From the NCBI GenBank assembly GCA_900317505.1, contig ONHB01000004.1, positions 1 through 64,000 of the forward strand: 64,000 nt of DNA, written 5' to 3'. Source of the stretch: an uncultured Lachnospiraceae bacterium. Lineage in GTDB: Bacteria; Bacillota; Clostridia; Lachnospirales; Lachnospiraceae. The notes under the pieces were generated by a model. That model worked only from the letters and a program-made list of their open reading frames with translations, searched no databases and was not told the DNA's origin. Positions 43,515 to 52,018 of the stretch are shown in pieces; within the stretch, counting starts at the first letter, position 1, and each line of letters starts with the position of its first letter. The translations under genes and the position numbers were made by a program.

Positions 43515-44378
43515 TTAAGAGTCCGGATCCATAATTTTTGTAATCTTGGCTGCAACCGTCGAATCCATAACACCTAAAATAGCACCTCTGTCATCCGGCT
43601 CCATCACACCGAGTATTTTGGCAACCAGATCCAGATTGTCCGTCATGCCCTCAAAGATCGTTGCTGCCTGCTTGGGCTTCATCTCCGAATATGCCTGTGC
43701 GTATTCCTTGATTTCTTCGGATACTGCCTCTGTTTTTACGACTTCCTTGTACAGGTTTTCTGCCGTTTCCGGATCCATGGACTCGAAATACTTGACATAT
43801 TCATCCGGTCCCGGTCCGTTTTCCGCATAGACAACCTCTTCATAAAATTCATTTTTGATACGCTGGAACTCCAACTGCTTATCTTCAAAGGTCTTTAATC
43901 TGGCAACCTCATTTTGAAGCTCCGTGATCTTTTCCGCATCGGCATTGACTGTCGCCTGTGCACTTTCCAACTGTACCTTGAGTGACTCAACGTCATTGAC
44001 CGCATCCTTTAAGTTGCTGTAGCCGCCATAGTCTTCACCGGTTGTAGACTCGGTCTCTTCGCTTTCCGGTAAAATCTTATTTAAGACCGGAACATCCGAT
44101 AAAACCGGTGCAAGCACCTGTGAGCCAAATCCACCGACATCCAGCTTGATCAAAAGTGCGATAATTCCAAGCCAGACCAGTATGATAATAGCAGTCACCA
44201 AAAACACGGAAAATCCGCCGCTTTCCTCATCATCGGAAAGATTGGCCTCTTCTAAAGCAAGCTCTTTTGCTCTCTGCTTGGCTTCCTTTCTCTGGGACTT
44301 CTGTTCCTGCTTTAATTTTTTCTTTTCTTCTTTTAGTCTCTTTTTTTCTGCTTTGGTATCAATTACATTGTCAGCCAT
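43515..44378 (-). CDS. YlxF/MotE-like flagellar protein
   Basis: A 287-residue protein. A very basic/acidic N-terminal helix (about 8-40), one membrane segment (about 55-77), a coiled coil (about 115-170) and a C-terminal MgtE-N-like helical domain (YVKYFESMDPETAENLY, then ILGVMEPDDRGAILGVMDS). This is the plan of MotE/YlxF proteins. B. subtilis ylxF has the same place between fliJ and fliK; rhizobial MotE acts as a chaperone for a motility protein. Two starts are plausible, ATG 44378 (GGGTG 6 bases upstream) or GTG 44387, which overlaps fliJ. Confidence 0.85.
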   Translation of the reverse strand: MADNVIDTKAEKKRLKEEKKKLKQEQKSQRKEAKQRAKELALEEANLSDDEESGGFSVFLVTAIIILVWLGIIALLIKLDVGGFGSQVLAPVLSDVPVLNKILPESEETESTTGEDYGGYSNLKDAVNDVESLKVQLESAQATVNADAEKITELQNEVARLKTFEDKQLEFQRIKNEFYEEVVYAENGPGPDEYVKYFESMDPETAENLYKEVVKTEAVSEEIKEYAQAYSEMKPKQAATIFEGMTDNLDLVAKILGVMEPDDRGAILGVMDSTVAAKITKIMDPDS

Positions 44379-44383
44379 AAAAA

Positions 44384-44842
44384 TCACCCATTATCCCTTG
44401 ATTTTTGCCCATATGTATAACTGGTCAGTTCATCTATTTCTTTTCCTTCGGCAGCTTTTAATTCCACCTTGAAATCATCAAATGCTTTTTCCTTGAGGAT
44501 CTCATGCGTCTTGCGTTCCTGCATGGCCTTTTGCATGCGCACCCGCTGTTCATCCAGCTTTTTCTGTGCCATTCTGACCTGTATCGTCTGCGCACGCACC
44601 TGCTCCCCGGCATAGGAAACCATTTTTTTATTTTCATCGATCTTCAGGATATCCAGCCTGTCCGCAAGCAAAAGCCTGCCTCCGTCCTCCTGAAGCTTCT
44701 GTCTGTAAGAAACTCTGTCTGCAAGCTTTTCTTCCTCTGCATTCAGTCTTGCCTGTGCCTGTGCAAACTCATTTTTGGCCTGCGTTTCCATTTTTTCTTT
44801 GATATCCAGAATGTTCTGCATCCGGTAACGAAATCTGGCCAT
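44384..44842 (-). CDS. fliJ: flagellar export chaperone FliJ
   Basis: A 152-residue, almost fully helical protein expected to form an antiparallel coiled coil (RYRMQNILDIKEKMETQAKNEFAQAQ, QVRMAQKKLDEQRVRMQKAM). FliJ lies in the centre of the FliI hexamer and links it to FlhA. GGAG lies 8 bases before the ATG; it follows fliI by 15 bases. Length matches the family. Confidence 0.92.
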   Translation of the reverse strand: MARFRYRMQNILDIKEKMETQAKNEFAQAQARLNAEEEKLADRVSYRQKLQEDGGRLLLADRLDILKIDENKKMVSYAGEQVRAQTIQVRMAQKKLDEQRVRMQKAMQERKTHEILKEKAFDDFKVELKAAEGKEIDELTSYTYGQKSRDNG

Positions 44843-44857
44843 AAGTATTACTCCAAT

Positions 44858-46171
44858 TTAAAACAAATGTAACAACTGTTGTATTTCATCTTCAAAGGAT
44901 ATCTTTTCATCCGTTTCCTGCAAAAGATATTCATTGACGGCATCAATCTTTTCGATGGCATAGTCAATTCCCGGATTGCTGCCCTTTTTATATGCTCCGA
45001 TATTGATCAGATCTTCCGCATCCTTGTATGTGGCAAGAATATTTTTAAGCTTGCCGGCTGCTTTTTTGTGGTCACGGTCTGCGATCTGGCTCATACAACG
45101 GGAGATACTCTGCAAAACATCAATCGCCGGATAATGATTTTTGTGTGCCAGACGACGGTCCAAAATAATATGTCCGTCCAGAATACTTCTGGCGGTATCC
45201 GTGATTGGCTCGTTGAAATCATCACCATCTACAAGCACCGTATAAAGGCCGGTGATCGAACCTTTGTCATTTCTTCCGGCGCGCTCCAAAAGCTTGGGCA
45301 TTTCCGAATAAACACTCGGCGGATAACCTCTTGTAACCGGTGGCTCACCACTTGCTAATCCGATCTCTCTCTGTGCCATGGAAAAACGGGTCAGTGAATC
45401 CATCATCAAAAGGACATCCTTGCCTTTATCACGGAAATATTCCGCGATCGCTGTCGCTGTCTGCGCCGCTTTTTTACGCTCCAGGGCCGGCTTGTCGGAT
45501 GTGGCAACCACAACAACGCTTCGTGCCATACCCTCACTTCCAAGGTCGTGCTCAATAAATTCGCGCACTTCCCTTCCTCGTTCTCCGATCAGGGCAATGA
45601 CATTGATATCCGCCTTGGTATTTCTGGCAAACATACCCATCAGTGTCGATTTACCAACACCGGAACCGGCAAAGATTCCGATACGCTGTCCCTTTCCGAT
45701 CGTGATCAGTCCATCCACCGCTTTGACACCAAGCGGAAGAACCGTATCAATGATCTGTCTTTTTAAGGGATCCGGCGCCGGAGCATCCATCGGATAGCTC
45801 TGTAAGCAATGTACCGGCTCTCCTTCGATAGGCCTCCCAAGACCGTCAAGCGTACGTCCTAAAAGCTCTTCACCTACCTGCACCTTTAACGGTTCGCCCT
45901 CTGCTTCTACGATACAGCCGCCACCAATGCGGTCTGTCGCCTCATAGGGCATGAGCAATGTGTATCTGTTTTTGAAGCCGACAACCTCTGCTAAAATAAA
46001 TTCGCCGGTTCTGCCTTCTTTGTAGATTCTGCATAAATCTCCCATTTTGGCATCAGGACCGGCTGATTCGATTGTAAGTCCGACAACATTGACGACTTTT
46101 CCCATCTTTTTGAAATAAGTCATATCCAATGCTTTCGAATATTTTTTTATATCAAGAGTAGCATTTGCCAC
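44858..46171 (-). CDS. fliI: flagellum-specific ATPase FliI
   Basis: A 437-residue ATPase related to the F1 beta subunit. Walker A GSGVGKST, Walker B LLMMDSLTRF and the ERGREVREF motif are intact. It drives substrate unfolding at the export gate. The likely start is the GTG at 46171, since AAAGGGG lies 8 bases before it and the length then fits the family; the frame also contains a GTG at 46192 that would overlap fliH. Confidence 0.96.
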   Translation of the reverse strand: MANATLDIKKYSKALDMTYFKKMGKVVNVVGLTIESAGPDAKMGDLCRIYKEGRTGEFILAEVVGFKNRYTLLMPYEATDRIGGGCIVEAEGEPLKVQVGEELLGRTLDGLGRPIEGEPVHCLQSYPMDAPAPDPLKRQIIDTVLPLGVKAVDGLITIGKGQRIGIFAGSGVGKSTLMGMFARNTKADINVIALIGERGREVREFIEHDLGSEGMARSVVVVATSDKPALERKKAAQTATAIAEYFRDKGKDVLLMMDSLTRFSMAQREIGLASGEPPVTRGYPPSVYSEMPKLLERAGRNDKGSITGLYTVLVDGDDFNEPITDTARSILDGHIILDRRLAHKNHYPAIDVLQSISRCMSQIADRDHKKAAGKLKNILATYKDAEDLINIGAYKKGSNPGIDYAIEKIDAVNEYLLQETDEKISFEDEIQQLLHLF

Positions 46172-46175
46172 GTTT

Positions 46176-47045
46176 TTAACCCCTTTGCACACCGTCGTAT
46201 GATAACAACAGTAACTGCTTTTTCAGTTCTTTTAATTCAACACCCAGACTGCAGTCAAAAATACCGCCGCCTGTTTCGATCAGGCACTGGTTTTTCTTTA
46301 AAGTCACATCTTCGATAAATTCAACACTGCAGTTGACAAGACCGCCCTCTTCCATGATCTTGTCCTTGCTCATGCTGACAAACGGAAGATCATCCGGCGA
46401 TACATGGATCAGATATTCCTGACTGTTTTCTGTTTTTCTCAGGGCATTGCCGATCAGATGCACGATCACATCACGGTAGCCGGAAAGCTCAACCTCAAAA
46501 ATATGTTCATAGATATTGGTCAGGGTATCAATGAGTGCCGGTTCTATTTCATCCAGCTTCTGACGATAAACCTCGGTCAGCTGCTGCTCCTTTTGCGCAT
46601 ACTGCATGGAAAGCTCATTTTCCTTCTGGGCAATCTCCTGCTCAGCTCTGCTTGCGCCATCCTGATAGCCCTGCATGCTGCCTTCATTGTAGGCATTTTG
46701 CTTAAGCTCCTCGGCCTGTGCACCGGCATCCTGTAAAATTGCATCTGCCTGTTCTTTTGCCTGCTCTATCAGTTCTTCCGGGCTTGGCCCGTCATATACC
46801 GGTTCAGCCTTGATCACATTGCCTGAATCTTCATCTAAAAGTGCTGATACCTGCTCGGCATCAAGCCCATCACTAAAGCCGTCCGCAAATTCTTCCGGAT
46901 TGTCGTTTTTCATTTCTTCCTGCAGATTTTGCGAAAGCTCCGCGATCTTTTCCGCGATCCGGTCATTGTAATCGATGATCCTTGCATCATCCTCATTGAG
47001 TGTGACGTATTGATATTTTAAAAGATTGGATCCCTTAGACAACAA
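46176..47045 (-). CDS. fliH: flagellar assembly protein FliH
   Basis: A 289-residue stator-like partner and regulator of FliI. It is acidic in the N-terminal third, then has a Glu/Gln-rich helix with GxxxG-like spacing (YNEGSMQGYQDGASRAEQEI) and the C-terminal FliH/E-subunit domain (ALIDTLTNIYEHIFEVEL, HVSPDDLPFV). The start is odd: the GTG at 47054 lies within the SD, so I prefer a TTG at 47045 placed 8 bases after GGAGG. It overlaps the end of fliG. Confidence 0.88.
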   Translation of the reverse strand: MLSKGSNLLKYQYVTLNEDDARIIDYNDRIAEKIAELSQNLQEEMKNDNPEEFADGFSDGLDAEQVSALLDEDSGNVIKAEPVYDGPSPEELIEQAKEQADAILQDAGAQAEELKQNAYNEGSMQGYQDGASRAEQEIAQKENELSMQYAQKEQQLTEVYRQKLDEIEPALIDTLTNIYEHIFEVELSGYRDVIVHLIGNALRKTENSQEYLIHVSPDDLPFVSMSKDKIMEEGGLVNCSVEFIEDVTLKKNQCLIETGGGIFDCSLGVELKELKKQLLLLSYDGVQRG

Positions 47046-48051
47046 TCTCGTCACCTCCGCCTCTGGAAATGATAATCTCTGCAGAATCCTCTAACTTGCG
47101 GATGATATTGACAATCTTCTGCTGTGCTTCCTCGACATCCTTCATACGGACCGGACCCATAAATTCCATATCTTCCTGAATCATGGCAGCCAGACGCTTG
47201 GACAGGTTGTTGAAGATTGCATTTTGCACCTGCTCGGTAGATCCCTTTAAGGCAATCGCCAGATCGGAATTTTCAACATCACGGAGTACACGCTGGATCG
47301 CGCGGTCATCCAGTAACAGAATATCTTCAAATACAAACATCTTCCTGCGGATTTCATCAGCAAGCTCGGGATCTTCGATTTCCAAAGTCTCCATAATATG
47401 CTTTTCTGTTCCGCGGTCAACGGTATTGAGAATCTCAACAACAGCATCTACGCCACCGATCGTTGTGTAATCCTGATTGACAAGAGATGATAACTGCGTC
47501 TCTAATACTCTTTCGACCTCTTTGATCACATCCGGGCTGGTGCGGTCCATTGTCGCAATACGTTTTGCAACATCGGCCTGTCTGTCCGGAGGCAGGGCTG
47601 ATAAGATCATGGATGACTGGCTGGGCGCCAGATAAGATAAGATCAAAGCGATCGTCTGCGGATGCTCGTCCTGGATAAAGTTTAAAATCTGGGAAGCATC
47701 TGCTTTTCTGACAAATTCGAACGGCTTTACCTGCAAAGAAGCCGTAAGCTTGCCAATGACGTCCATTGCCTTGTCTGCTCCAAGCGCTTTTTCAAGCAGC
47801 TCCTTGGCATATCCGATACCACCCTCTGCAATATACTGCTGCGCCAGACAGATCTCATAAAACTCATTGATGACATCATCCTTTAACTGCGGCGTAATGC
47901 TGCGGGTATTTGCAATTTCCAAAGTCAGTTCTTCTATTTCATCTTCTTTCAGGTGTTTAAAAATCATGGATGATTTTTCCGGTCCGAGGGCAATCAGTAA
48001 AATTGCGGCCTTCTGAACACCTGAAATCGTATTTTCTCCCATTTTTGCCAT
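47035..48051 (-). CDS. fliG: flagellar motor switch protein FliG
   Basis: A 338-residue rotor protein with three armadillo-like domains: N (SGVQKAAILLIALGPE, binds FliF), middle with the EHPQTIALILSYL motif, and C (FVFEDILLLDDRAIQRVLRDV, SDLAIALKGS), whose charged helix meets MotA. The GGGGGT SD comes from the end of fliF, with a 6-base intergenic gap. Its C-terminus overlaps the start of fliH. Confidence 0.97.
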   Translation of the reverse strand: MAKMGENTISGVQKAAILLIALGPEKSSMIFKHLKEDEIEELTLEIANTRSITPQLKDDVINEFYEICLAQQYIAEGGIGYAKELLEKALGADKAMDVIGKLTASLQVKPFEFVRKADASQILNFIQDEHPQTIALILSYLAPSQSSMILSALPPDRQADVAKRIATMDRTSPDVIKEVERVLETQLSSLVNQDYTTIGGVDAVVEILNTVDRGTEKHIMETLEIEDPELADEIRRKMFVFEDILLLDDRAIQRVLRDVENSDLAIALKGSTEQVQNAIFNNLSKRLAAMIQEDMEFMGPVRMKDVEEAQQKIVNIIRKLEDSAEIIISRGGGDEIVV

Positions 48052-48057
48052 AAAAGC

Positions 48058-49665
48058 TTACCCCCAATCCTCAGACAGCCAGTTGCGCAACAGACTGGCA
48101 ACGGCTTCCGGATTTTCATCCACAAACTTCTCGATCATCTTGCGTGTCTCAGATTTTTCTTCCAGCTCAATATCCTCAAGAGAATCCTGCGGTGTAGACT
48201 GTAAGAGACTTTCTACAGAAAGCTCTTCTTCGGGCTCCTCTGCCTTGCTTTCTCTCATGCTTCGTAAAATAACAAATGCAAGAAGACCGAGGATCAGAAC
48301 GATAATAACGATCTGTACAATATCAGATGCTTCGACATTTACTCCATCCTTGTCAATAAAGACGGGAACATCATATGCAACTATGGAAATGTTTTCGGAA
48401 GGAATACCGGTTGCTGTCTGCACCAGTGTGACAAGATCTGCATCAACATCCAGCTTGACTGCATCCTTGTTGGCTTCCTTAAACTCTTCCCATGTCATGT
48501 CTGTCAAAAGTCCCTGCGACTTGACATCTGCTTCTTTGTAAATATGTAAGGTCTTGGCTGCAACGGAAATAGATGAGTTGCTATACTGGATCAGTCCTGC
48601 CGGAACATCGGTTGTCGTGATCTTTTCATTTGGAAGATAATCCTGGGACTGCTGGTTGACCGTCTCGGAAGAATTATCATAATTTTCAATCACGTAGCTT
48701 GGTTCATTGTCACTGTCATTGCTGGTCGTACCGGGAACGCCGCCGGTTCCGCCGGTTGATTCGGACTCATAGCTTTCCGAATGGCTGAGCACACCCTGCG
48801 TCTGTCCATCTGCAGGTGTATACTGGTGATCCACGATCTGCGAAGAAGAAAAATCCAGATCCAGATTGCTGGCTACCTCCACACTGTCATACAGATCTGT
48901 ACCGAGTAAAACGGATTTAACCTCGCTTTTTACAAGCTCCTCTGCCTTCTTTTTCATAGAAAGCTGTGTTGTTGCCGTTGTGCCTCCTACAGAGGAAGCA
49001 TCCTCTCCGGAAAATAACAGATTGCCGTCTGTATCAATGATCGTAACATTGTCCGTTGTCTCATTGCCAAGGGCCGATGCCACAAAACGAGCCAGTGCGG
49101 CTGCATTTTCTTCGGTCAGTTCTCCGTCAAGCTCCAAGGTGATCGCAGCAAACGCTTCTGTTTCCTGCGAAATCAGAGTGCCGTCATTTTCGGGAAGATC
49201 TACCGTGACCGTGGCACTTTTGACTGCGGAATTGGCCTCCAGATCGGTCTCCATCTTCTGCTGGATCAGATATACCCATCTTTTCTGTTTGTCGGACTCC
49301 GTCGTAGAGAAGCCGCCTGAGGTCACATCATCAATGGTATATCCGTCTGCCGTGATCTTGTTGGCACCCAAAAGCAGATTGGCCTGTGATTCCTGACTGT
49401 CTAAAACCGATACGATCGTACCGTCCGTGCTTGTCTTATAATCCAGACTGTTGCTTTCCAAAAGATCAACGATCTCCGCTGCTTCTGCGGTTGTCTCGCA
49501 GGTAGCAAGTGTCACATATGTTTTTCTTGTTAAAAGGGTCACCAAAACAGCCAGTGCCAGTATGACACCCGCTGCAATAGAAATGATGATCGTCTTTTGA
49601 CGTGTTGTAAATTTATTCCACCATTCCAAAATCCTTTTTGGAATTTCTTTTAATCTGTCTACCAA
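48058..49665 (-). CDS. fliF: flagellar MS-ring protein FliF
   Basis: A 535-residue protein with two membrane segments (about 25-45 and 445-465) that flank the YscJ-like ring-building domains (YVTLATCETTAEAAEIVDLLESN, DKQKRWVYLIQQKMETDLE) and a Ser/Thr/Gly-rich periplasmic part (about 285-340). The C-terminal cytoplasmic tail that binds FliG is present (FVDENPEAVASLLRNWLSED). Intact. Confidence 0.97.
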   Translation of the reverse strand: MVDRLKEIPKRILEWWNKFTTRQKTIIISIAAGVILALAVLVTLLTRKTYVTLATCETTAEAAEIVDLLESNSLDYKTSTDGTIVSVLDSQESQANLLLGANKITADGYTIDDVTSGGFSTTESDKQKRWVYLIQQKMETDLEANSAVKSATVTVDLPENDGTLISQETEAFAAITLELDGELTEENAAALARFVASALGNETTDNVTIIDTDGNLLFSGEDASSVGGTTATTQLSMKKKAEELVKSEVKSVLLGTDLYDSVEVASNLDLDFSSSQIVDHQYTPADGQTQGVLSHSESYESESTGGTGGVPGTTSNDSDNEPSYVIENYDNSSETVNQQSQDYLPNEKITTTDVPAGLIQYSNSSISVAAKTLHIYKEADVKSQGLLTDMTWEEFKEANKDAVKLDVDADLVTLVQTATGIPSENISIVAYDVPVFIDKDGVNVEASDIVQIVIIVLILGLLAFVILRSMRESKAEEPEEELSVESLLQSTPQDSLEDIELEEKSETRKMIEKFVDENPEAVASLLRNWLSEDWG

Positions 49666-49705
49666 TGTAGCTTACTCCTTTTATCACATCATTTACATAC
49701 AAGCA

Positions 49706-50029
49706 TCAGATCTGCATCTGCATGATCGTATTGTAAGCTTCCACGATCTTGTCCCTTACAGCAATGGTATACTGAAGAGAAGTGGATGCTTTCTGCATGG
49801 CGATCGTCAGATCATGTGTATTTTCCGACTCTCCCATTGCAAATTTAATTTTTTCATTTTCCGCATCAGACAGATAACTGTTGGTCTCACTGATGTTGTT
49901 GATGGCACTGTTTAAAAGTGTCGAAAATATATCCTGATCTTCCTTGCCGGATACATTGAGCTTGGACGCCACGCCATTGACGTAGCTTAACTGTCCATTG
50001 TTGATTCCATATAAAGATTGAAGATTCAT
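49706..50029 (-). CDS. fliE: flagellar hook-basal body protein FliE
   Basis: A 107-residue rod-MS ring adaptor. The C-terminal half holds the family pattern (MGESENTHDLTIAMQKASTSLQYTIAVRDKIVEAYNTIMQMQI region). It follows flgC by 34 bases and precedes fliF as in all Firmicutes fla operons. Confidence 0.95.
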   Translation of the reverse strand: MNLQSLYGINNGQLSYVNGVASKLNVSGKEDQDIFSTLLNSAINNISETNSYLSDAENEKIKFAMGESENTHDLTIAMQKASTSLQYTIAVRDKIVEAYNTIMQMQI

Positions 50030-50063
50030 TGTCTGCCTCCGTATGAATTAACCCTTTGCACGA

Positions 50064-50510
50064 TTAGTTGCTCGCCATTTCCAGTCCCTTGACTGCCATG
50101 GTCTTGCTGGTATTGAAAGCCGTAGCATTTGCTTCATAAGAACGGCTCGCATCGATCAGGTCCGTCATTTCTGTGATGACATTGACATTGGGATAATATA
50201 CATAGCCGTCCTCGTCCGCATCCGGATGATCCGGTTCATATGCTTTGACAAGATCCGTTTCCATGTCATTGTATGTACCTGTCACCTTGACACCCTGACC
50301 GGTATAAGAACCCTTTGCCTTGTGAAGAGCATCCGCAAAAGAAGCCCCGCCTGTCCGCTCCTCAAAAACGACAACCTTTCGTCTGTAAGGGGTTCCGTCT
50401 GCCGTACGTGTCGTGTTGACATTGGCTAAGTTTTCAGAAACAACATCCATACGATAGCGCTGTGCTGTCAGTCCGGATGCATTGATATCAAATGAATTAA
50501 ATATACTCAT
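50064..50510 (-). CDS. flgC: flagellar rod protein FlgC
   Basis: A 148-residue proximal rod protein. The N-terminal rod motif (DINASGLTAQRYRMDVVSENLANVNT) and C-terminal rod helix (DLIDASRSYEANATAFNTSK) frame a short middle with PYRRKVVVFEE and the YPNVNVITEM stretch. ATG at 50510 fits best: GGAGG lies 8 bases upstream, whereas an ATG at 50516 is only 2 bases from it. Confidence 0.96.
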   Translation of the reverse strand: MSIFNSFDINASGLTAQRYRMDVVSENLANVNTTRTADGTPYRRKVVVFEERTGGASFADALHKAKGSYTGQGVKVTGTYNDMETDLVKAYEPDHPDADEDGYVYYPNVNVITEMTDLIDASRSYEANATAFNTSKTMAVKGLEMASN

Positions 50511-50531
50511 AAACATTTCCTCCGGCTATTC

Positions 50532-50921
50532 TTATTTCATGGCACTTTTCAGATTGGAAAACTCATTGTTGATACCGTCCATCAATGCCTGATAGCGGAT
50601 CTGGTTTTCCGCAAGCTGAACCTGCTCTGTATCAATATCCACATTGTTCTGGTCCAGACGATAAGAATAGTCGCCATAGTCCGTATATGCAGATACATCT
50701 AAAGACCCCTTCCGCAGATTGGCTACCTTGGCGTCCATGCTGTTACCGTCAGCTCCCTGGATGGCTTTTTTGAGCGCATCCTCAAAGTCGATATCCTGAC
50801 GTTTGTAACCCGGGGTGTCATAGTTGGCAATATTGTTGGCAATCAGATCATTGCGGATCCAGGAAGCATCCGCAGCCTTGCCAAGTACATTGACATAGTC
50901 ATATGCATTTGAAGAAATCAT
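50532..50921 (-). CDS. flgB: flagellar rod protein FlgB
   Basis: A 129-residue proximal rod protein and first gene of the fla/che operon. The rod motif is shifted (KAADASWIRNDLIANNIANYDTPGYKRQDIDFE, residues about 14-46), as typical in FlgB, with a C-terminal helix (ENQIRYQALMDGINNEFSNLKSAM). A strong SD, AAGGAGG, precedes the ATG by 8 bases. The promoter lies at 50977-51004. Confidence 0.96.
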   Translation of the reverse strand: MISSNAYDYVNVLGKAADASWIRNDLIANNIANYDTPGYKRQDIDFEDALKKAIQGADGNSMDAKVANLRKGSLDVSAYTDYGDYSYRLDQNNVDIDTEQVQLAENQIRYQALMDGINNEFSNLKSAMK

Positions 50922-50976
50922 ATTGTCTCCTCCTTGTGAAACGGCGGCGTATCCAAAAATAAACCCACCTTATTAC

Positions 50977-51004
50977 ATTATAATTTATTTATTGAAAAAC
51001 TCAA
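50977..51004 (-). promoter_or_regulatory. sigma-A-type promoter of the fla/che operon
   Basis: TTGAGT (50999-51004), 16-base spacer, perfect TATAAT (50977-50982) on the minus strand, about 56 bases before the flgB ATG. It overlaps the T-rich tail of the codY terminator. B. subtilis also drives fla/che from a sigma-A promoter. No sigma-28 motif is apparent here. Confidence 0.65.
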
Positions 51005-51039
51005 GAAAAAAAAAGGATCTACCAAATGTAAATCCTTTT
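51004..51039 (-). terminator. codY terminator
   Basis: Stem AAAAGGAT/ATCCTTTT (51011-51018 with 51032-51039, 13-base loop), followed on the minus strand by a long run of T. It lies 60 bases after the codY stop codon and separates codY from the fla/che operon. Confidence 0.75.
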
Positions 51040-51098
51040 ACTTTTAGCAAATCCTTTTGCCCTATGCTTATTATATTAAAATATCCGTTCTCTGGCAA

Positions 51099-51890
51099 TC
51101 ACATATCCTGCATATATTTTTTGCGGTACTCATCAATCTCTTCATATACCGCATCATTGATGACCTTGATATAGGTTCCTTTCATACCGGAGCTTCTCGA
51201 CTCGATGACACCGGCGCTTTCAAACTTGCGGAGTGCATTGACGATCACGCTGCGTGTGATACCTACCCGGTCAGCGATCTTGCTGGCAACCAGGATGCCT
51301 TCCACACCGTTCATTTCATCAAAAATATGAACAATAGCCTCTGCCTCTGAAGAAGACAGTGTGCTAAGAGCAGCCTTGACCACATGATGCTTGCGGGATT
51401 CCTCTGCATTTTCTTCATTGACAGACCGTAACATCTCAAGCCCTACCACAGTCACACCATACTCTGTCAGGATAATATCATCAATATCATACTGATCATT
51501 GCACTTGTATAAAAAGAGTGTGCCCAGCCGCTCGCCTGCAATTTCAATCGGAACGATCACAGCCTGATATTTTCTGTTGTCGGTTGTTTCAAAGCCTAAA
51601 GTAGACAGATTGACATTTTCTTTGGTACTCAGCACTGACAAAAAACGGTCATTGAGCATCGGATCAATAAAGCTGCCCACGTCACCATCGATAAGCTCCG
51701 TGATACGCTCGATCTCCGGTCTCTCTCCCACGCCCAGGATCTTGCCTTTTCTACTGATCACAAGGACATTGGATAAGAGGATTTCCTTCATCACATCACA
51801 GATATCATTGAAAACAACCTTGCTTGAATTATTATTGTGCAACAATTTTCCAATTTTTCTGGTTTTATCCAGAAGCTGTACACTGCTCAT
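51099..51890 (-). CDS. codY: GTP-sensing transcriptional pleiotropic regulator CodY
   Basis: A 263-residue global repressor of nutrient-limitation genes. The N-terminal GAF domain binds branched-chain amino acids (VISRKGKILGVG, then DPMLNDRFLSVLSTKENVNL), followed by a linker and the C-terminal winged helix (ASKIADRVGITRSVIVNALRKFESAGVIESRS). In B. subtilis codY also lies just before flgB. Here a good CodY box sits next to its own promoter, suggesting autoregulation. Confidence 0.97.
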   Translation of the reverse strand: MSSVQLLDKTRKIGKLLHNNNSSKVVFNDICDVMKEILLSNVLVISRKGKILGVGERPEIERITELIDGDVGSFIDPMLNDRFLSVLSTKENVNLSTLGFETTDNRKYQAVIVPIEIAGERLGTLFLYKCNDQYDIDDIILTEYGVTVVGLEMLRSVNEENAEESRKHHVVKAALSTLSSSEAEAIVHIFDEMNGVEGILVASKIADRVGITRSVIVNALRKFESAGVIESRSSGMKGTYIKVINDAVYEEIDEYRKKYMQDM

Positions 51891-51946
51891 TTGCTATTTC
51901 ATCCTTTGTAAAACCATATGTATGTTGACATGCTACCATTAAACCT

Positions 51947-51975
51947 AGTGTAGCATTATTTTCACACATATGCAA
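51947..51975 (-). promoter_or_regulatory. codY promoter
   Basis: Minus-strand TTGCAT (51970-51975), 17-base spacer, TACACT (51947-51952) with a TG extended -10 element. The leader is about 50 bases. Confidence 0.6.
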
Positions 51976-51986
51976 ATCAAAAGTGA

Positions 51987-52001
51987 AATTGTCTGAAAAT
52001 T
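51987..52001. promoter_or_regulatory. CodY-binding box upstream of codY
   Basis: AATTGTCTGAAAATT matches the published CodY consensus AATTTTCWGAAAATT at 14 of 15 positions. It ends 12 bases upstream of the codY -35 element. Confidence 0.65.
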
Positions 52002-52018
52002 GCCGCAATTATATCGAT

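Noticed and set aside
50922-50976. c-di-GMP riboswitch upstream of flgB
   Set aside because: The leader is only about 50 bases and has no conserved GEMM core.
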